Assembly (NCBI GenBank): GCA_041581055.1
Contig: JBFGCT010000079.1
Location: forward strand, 1-17,434
Direction of reading: 5' to 3'
DNA from: JBFGCT01 sp041581055
GTDB lineage: Bacteria; Actinomycetota; Acidimicrobiia; Acidimicrobiales; Ilumatobacteraceae
DNA length: 17,434 nucleotides
The translations under genes were made by a program, and so were the position numbers. The notes below the pieces were generated by a model that saw only the letters and a program-made list of their open reading frames with translations, was not told the origin of the DNA and searched no databases. Shown here one piece after another: positions 15,219-17,434 of the stretch (position 1 is the stretch's first letter; every line of letters begins with the position of its first letter).

Positions 15219-15653
15219 ATGACGACAGGCGCCACCGGCAGCCCGCAGCGGCCGACGCCCGACGAGATCAACGCGATCGTCGGCGAGCTGTACCCCGACA
15301 CGATGAACAGGTGCGCCGACGTCGGCGAGGGGTTCGCGTTGGCCCGCTACGCCATCGATCAGACGGCGCTCAGGCCGGGCGGGTTCGTGTCCGGTCCGAC
15401 GCAGTTCGGCATCGCCGACGCCGCGCTGTGGTATCTCGTGTTCGGGGCGCTCGGCCGGATCGAGCCGATGGCGATGACGTCCGAGCTGTCGATCCGGTTC
15501 CTCCGCCCGGCGCAGGGTTCGGTGCTCTGGGGCCGCGCCACGCTGGCGGCGGCCGGCCGGCGCAACATCGTCGGGACGGTCGACGTGTGGTGCGACGACC
15601 GGGCGCACAAACCCACCGCGACCGCGCAGGGCACGTACGCTCTGCCGCTGTGA
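15219..15653 (+). CDS. Hotdog-fold protein, PaaI-like thioesterase family
   Basis: This 144-residue protein reads as a single hotdog domain. A loop GFVSGPTQFGIADAALWYLV (55-74) leads into the long central helix. Strands MTSELSIRFLRPAQG (86-100), VLWGRATLAAAGRR and NIVGTVDVWCDD then follow, typical of PaaI/YbgC-like acyl-CoA thioesterases. The ordinary HGG motif of PaaI enzymes is replaced by SGPTQFG, so catalytic activity and substrate are uncertain. The ATG at 15219 is supported by the start of similarity and by the -10 box 7 bp upstream; the same frame is open far upstream only by composition. A VOC gene follows after 48 bp on the same strand. Confidence 0.88.
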   Translation: MTTGATGSPQRPTPDEINAIVGELYPDTMNRCADVGEGFALARYAIDQTALRPGGFVSGPTQFGIADAALWYLVFGALGRIEPMAMTSELSIRFLRPAQGSVLWGRATLAAAGRRNIVGTVDVWCDDRAHKPTATAQGTYALPL

Positions 15654-15701
15654 CCCCGATCGCAACCCGCGTGCGTCGAGCCGGCTGAGGCTCACCCGCC
15701 G

Positions 15702-16124
15702 ATGCCGGACCTTCCCCGCTTCCACCTCGCGATGCCCGTCGACGACCTCGCCGCGGCCCGCCGGTTCTACGGCCAGGTGCTCGGCTGCGCCGAGGGCCGT
15801 TCGAGCGACTCGTGGGTCGACTTCGACCTGTACGGCCACCAGTTCGTCGCCCATCTCGATCGCGGCCGCCACGCCCGGCGCATCTCGAACCCGGTCGACG
15901 GCGACGACGTTCCGGTCCCGCACTTCGGCCTGCTGCTGGCGCCGGAGAGCTGGGCGGCGCTCGCGGATCGCTTGCGCGCGGCCGGCGTCGAGTTCGTCAT
16001 CGAGCCGCACACGCGGTTCGCCGGCCAGATCGGCGAGCAGTCGACCATGTTCCTGCTCGACCCGGCGGGCAACGCGTTGGAGTTCAAGTCGTTCGCCGAC
16101 GACGCGCAGGTCTTCGCCCGCTGA
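15702..16124 (+). CDS. VOC superfamily protein (predicted extradiol-dioxygenase-like, COG3565 type)
   Basis: This 140-residue protein has the vicinal-oxygen-chelate beta-alpha-beta-beta-beta layout in two halves. FHLAMPVDDLAAARRFYGQV opens the first and VPHFGLLLAPESWAALADRL opens the second. The C-terminus has MFLLDPAGNALEFKSF. Metal ligands are probably His8, His74 and Glu127. The conserved DFDLYGHQFVAHL stretch (40-52) is typical of the small VOC family labelled as predicted dioxygenase. The true reaction is unknown for most members. GAGG lies 11 bp before the ATG. It probably shares a transcript with the hotdog gene. Confidence 0.91.
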   Translation: MPDLPRFHLAMPVDDLAAARRFYGQVLGCAEGRSSDSWVDFDLYGHQFVAHLDRGRHARRISNPVDGDDVPVPHFGLLLAPESWAALADRLRAAGVEFVIEPHTRFAGQIGEQSTMFLLDPAGNALEFKSFADDAQVFAR

Positions 16125-16166
16125 TCCCCCGCCGAACCCGCTGATCCGGCCGCCGATCCCCCGCCG
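16117..16166. repeat. Short direct repeats around and after the VOC stop codon
   Basis: CCCGCTGATCC occurs at 16117-16127 (spanning the VOC stop) and again at 16137-16147. GATCCCCCGCCG occurs at 16123-16134 and 16155-16166. The 60-bp convergent gap therefore consists largely of partial copies of the VOC 3' end. Confidence 0.7.
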
Positions 16167-16184
16167 TCGTCCCGACCGGGGCGG

Positions 16185-16796
16185 TCAGCGCGTGTCGTGG
16201 CGGAACGTGATCGACAGCCGGGGGCCGACCGGCCGGCGGATCTTCGGGACGCAGTGCTCCCAGTCGTGCTGGCACGCGCCGCCCATCACGAGCAGGTCGC
16301 CGCCGCCGAGGTCGAACGAGCGCGACGCTCCGCCGCCGCGCGGCCGCAGCTTGAACGGGCGGGCCGCGCCGACGCTGACGATCGCCACGACCGGGTCGGC
16401 GACCCGGCGCCGGTGCCGATCGCCGTGCCACGCGACCGAGTCGTCGCCGTCGCGATACAGGTTGAACCCGATCGAGTCGAACGGCCGCCCGTACCGCTCG
16501 GTGACGAGGCGGCGCAGCTCGCCGAGCGGCTCGACGGGCTCGGCCCCGTGCTGCGCGGCGTGCCACCACGCGGTGAGCCTGGGCTCGTCGACGACCGAGT
16601 CGTACATCGCGATGTTGGTCCGCTGCCGCAGCTCGACGGTCTCGACCACCCGATCGAACAGCGTGTCGGCGCCGGCCAGCCAACCGGGCGCGTGCTCGAC
16701 CCACGAACCGTCGTCGAGGCCGACCCGCACGGCGCCGGCGAAGGTCTCGTCGGCGACCGGATCACCGACGCCGAACAGTGACGCTTGACGGAACAC
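16185..16796 (-). CDS. AlkB-like 2-oxoglutarate/Fe(II) dioxygenase
   Basis: This is a 203-residue protein from the GTG start. Iron ligands are the HxD pair in AWHGDRHRR (H124, D126) and the distal His181 in WEHCVPK. Two arginines for 2-oxoglutarate (R193 and R199 in RLSITFR) and the NLYRDG motif (N112) are visible. AlkB enzymes remove alkyl groups from DNA or RNA bases by oxidative demethylation. An upstream TTG at 16832 would add 12 residues. I prefer the GTG at 16796 because it yields a VFRQASLFG N-terminus and lies 7 bp after a GAGAAT -10-like box. It is divergent from the aminotransferase at the window end and converges on the VOC gene. Confidence 0.92.
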   Translation of the reverse strand: MFRQASLFGVGDPVADETFAGAVRVGLDDGSWVEHAPGWLAGADTLFDRVVETVELRQRTNIAMYDSVVDEPRLTAWWHAAQHGAEPVEPLGELRRLVTERYGRPFDSIGFNLYRDGDDSVAWHGDRHRRRVADPVVAIVSVGAARPFKLRPRGGGASRSFDLGGGDLLVMGGACQHDWEHCVPKIRRPVGPRLSITFRHDTR

Positions 16797-16803
16797 CTGT
16801 TCG

Positions 16804-16809
16804 ATTCTC
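16804..16809 (-). promoter_or_regulatory. Candidate leaderless -10 box for the AlkB-like gene
   Basis: GAGAAT on the minus strand is followed by 7 bp and then GTG at 16796. It is the least consensus-like of the set (first base G), and the start choice depends on it. Confidence 0.32.
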
Positions 16810-16870
16810 GCGTATCGGGCGGCGGTCGTCAACCCGCCGGTCGACGGGTCACCCGGCCGCCGCCATGCCG

Positions 16871-16876
16871 TAACGT
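16871..16876 (+). promoter_or_regulatory. Candidate leaderless -10 box for the terminal aminotransferase
   Basis: TAACGT is followed by 6 bp and then the ATG at 16883. No Shine-Dalgarno is present between them. Confidence 0.5.
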
Positions 16877-16882
16877 GGTGGC

Positions 16883-17434
16883 ATGCCGTCGTCAGCCGAA
16901 CTGCTCGCCACGTACCGCCGGGTGCTGCCCTCGTTCCTCTCGCCGTACTACGCCGAGCCGATCTCGATCGACCGGGGCAACGGAAGCTGGGTGTGGGATC
17001 TGGAGGGCAACCGCTACCTCGACATGTTCGGCGGAGTGCTGACGACGATGGTCGGCCACAACAATCCGGCCGTCACCGCCGCCATCAACGAGCAGGCGTC
17101 GAAGGTGTTGCACACCTCGACGCTGTACCTGTCCGAGCCGATGCTCGAGCTCGCCGACAAGATCGCCAAGCAGTCGGGCATCCCCGACGCCAGGGTCTTC
17201 TTCACCACGTCGGGCACCGAGGCCAACGACACCGCGTTGCTGCTGGCGACCAGCTATCGCAAGTCGAACCAGATCCTGGCGATGCGCAACAGCTATCACG
17301 GCCGCTCGTTCACGGCGCAGGCGATCACGTCGCACGCGTCCTGGTCGTCGACGTCGCTGAGCGGGCTGCAGGTCACGTTCGTCCAGGGGGGCTACCGCCT
17401 GCGTTCGCCGTTCCGCGACCTCGACGACGACGCG
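16883..17434 (+). CDS. Class III PLP-dependent aminotransferase, 5' part only (runs off the window)
   Basis: The frame is open from the ATG at 16883 to the last base, giving 184 residues with no stop. The N-terminal half of a class III aminotransferase is clear: WVWDLEGNRYLDMFGG (36-51), VGHNNPAV, STLYLSEPMLELADKIA and the phosphate-loop motif FFTTSGTEANDTALLLA. SYHGRSFTAQAIT follows. The PLP lysine lies beyond the window. The HTSTLYL region resembles the AGXT2-like (alanine-glyoxylate or beta-alanine/GABA) branch, different from the aminotransferase at 12550-13794, which has NSSDE in the same loop. The start is backed by a -10 box 6 bp upstream. Confidence 0.92.
   Translation, partial: MPSSAELLATYRRVLPSFLSPYYAEPISIDRGNGSWVWDLEGNRYLDMFGGVLTTMVGHNNPAVTAAINEQASKVLHTSTLYLSEPMLELADKIAKQSGIPDARVFFTTSGTEANDTALLLATSYRKSNQILAMRNSYHGRSFTAQAITSHASWSSTSLSGLQVTFVQGGYRLRSPFRDLDDDA

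Noticed and set aside
15110..15301. 63-residue minus-strand frame spanning the hotdog gene start
   Set aside because: Only the last 15 codons, after the TACCGT box, look meaningful. The upstream part is antisense to the hotdog coding sequence.

Overview
The window is high-GC DNA with heavy GTG start usage and GC-rich third codon positions. Its centre carries the actinobacterial serine/threonine-kinase and cell-wall cluster (fhaA, fhaB, pstP, SEDS rodA/ftsW, pbpA, pknB, trpG/pabA, crgA). This points to a chromosomal segment of an actinobacterium. The small zinc-ribbon membrane protein, the single kinase instead of a pknA-pknB pair, and the overall style fit Acidimicrobiia (Ilumatobacter-like). 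That lineage call is inference, not something read directly from the sequence. I see no transposase, integrase, phage gene, CRISPR array or rRNA.

Layout. (1) 1-2345: a minus-strand tRNA-Leu(CAG), a small Ala/Gly-rich protein ending in an inhibitor-I9-like domain, and a cytosolic subtilisin-like (S8) protease with its own I9-like prodomain. Protease and small protein are co-directional and 62 bp apart. (2) 2510-10554: a plus-strand signalling and peptidoglycan block. FhaA and FhaB (FHA phosphothreonine readers), PstP (membrane PP2C phosphatase), the SEDS glycosyltransferase, a class B penicillin-binding protein and PknB (PASTA Ser/Thr kinase) follow one another. PstP/SEDS and SEDS/PBP overlap by 4 bp (ATGA and GTGA). 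Kinase and phosphatase set the phosphorylation state of cell-wall synthesis proteins, FHA proteins read it, and the SEDS-PBP pair polymerises and crosslinks septal or side-wall peptidoglycan. (3) 10590-11579: a glutamine amidotransferase (minus) divergent from crgA (plus). (4) 11580-11713: a convergent intergenic gap with a cluster of DnaA-box-like 9-mers. (5) 11714-13794: a zinc-ribbon membrane protein and an aminotransferase-MarR operon, both minus. (6) 13863-17434: a ferredoxin/rubredoxin reductase-like flavoprotein (minus), a hotdog protein and a VOC protein (plus), an AlkB-like dioxygenase (minus), and the 5' part of a second class III aminotransferase running off the end.

The most interesting unlisted signals are four. 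First, a recurrent promoter geometry: a TAnnnT-like -10 box sits 6-9 bp before the start codon of almost every transcription-unit-first gene from 11 kb onward, implying leaderless mRNAs. Second, one of these promoters seems to drive a 15-codon leaderless mini-ORF whose stop overlaps (GTGA) the flavoprotein start. Third, the DnaA-box cluster lies between two converging genes. Fourth, the 3' end of fhaB is duplicated in the gap before pstP. PknB and PstP also share unusual Thr-rich extracytoplasmic tails.
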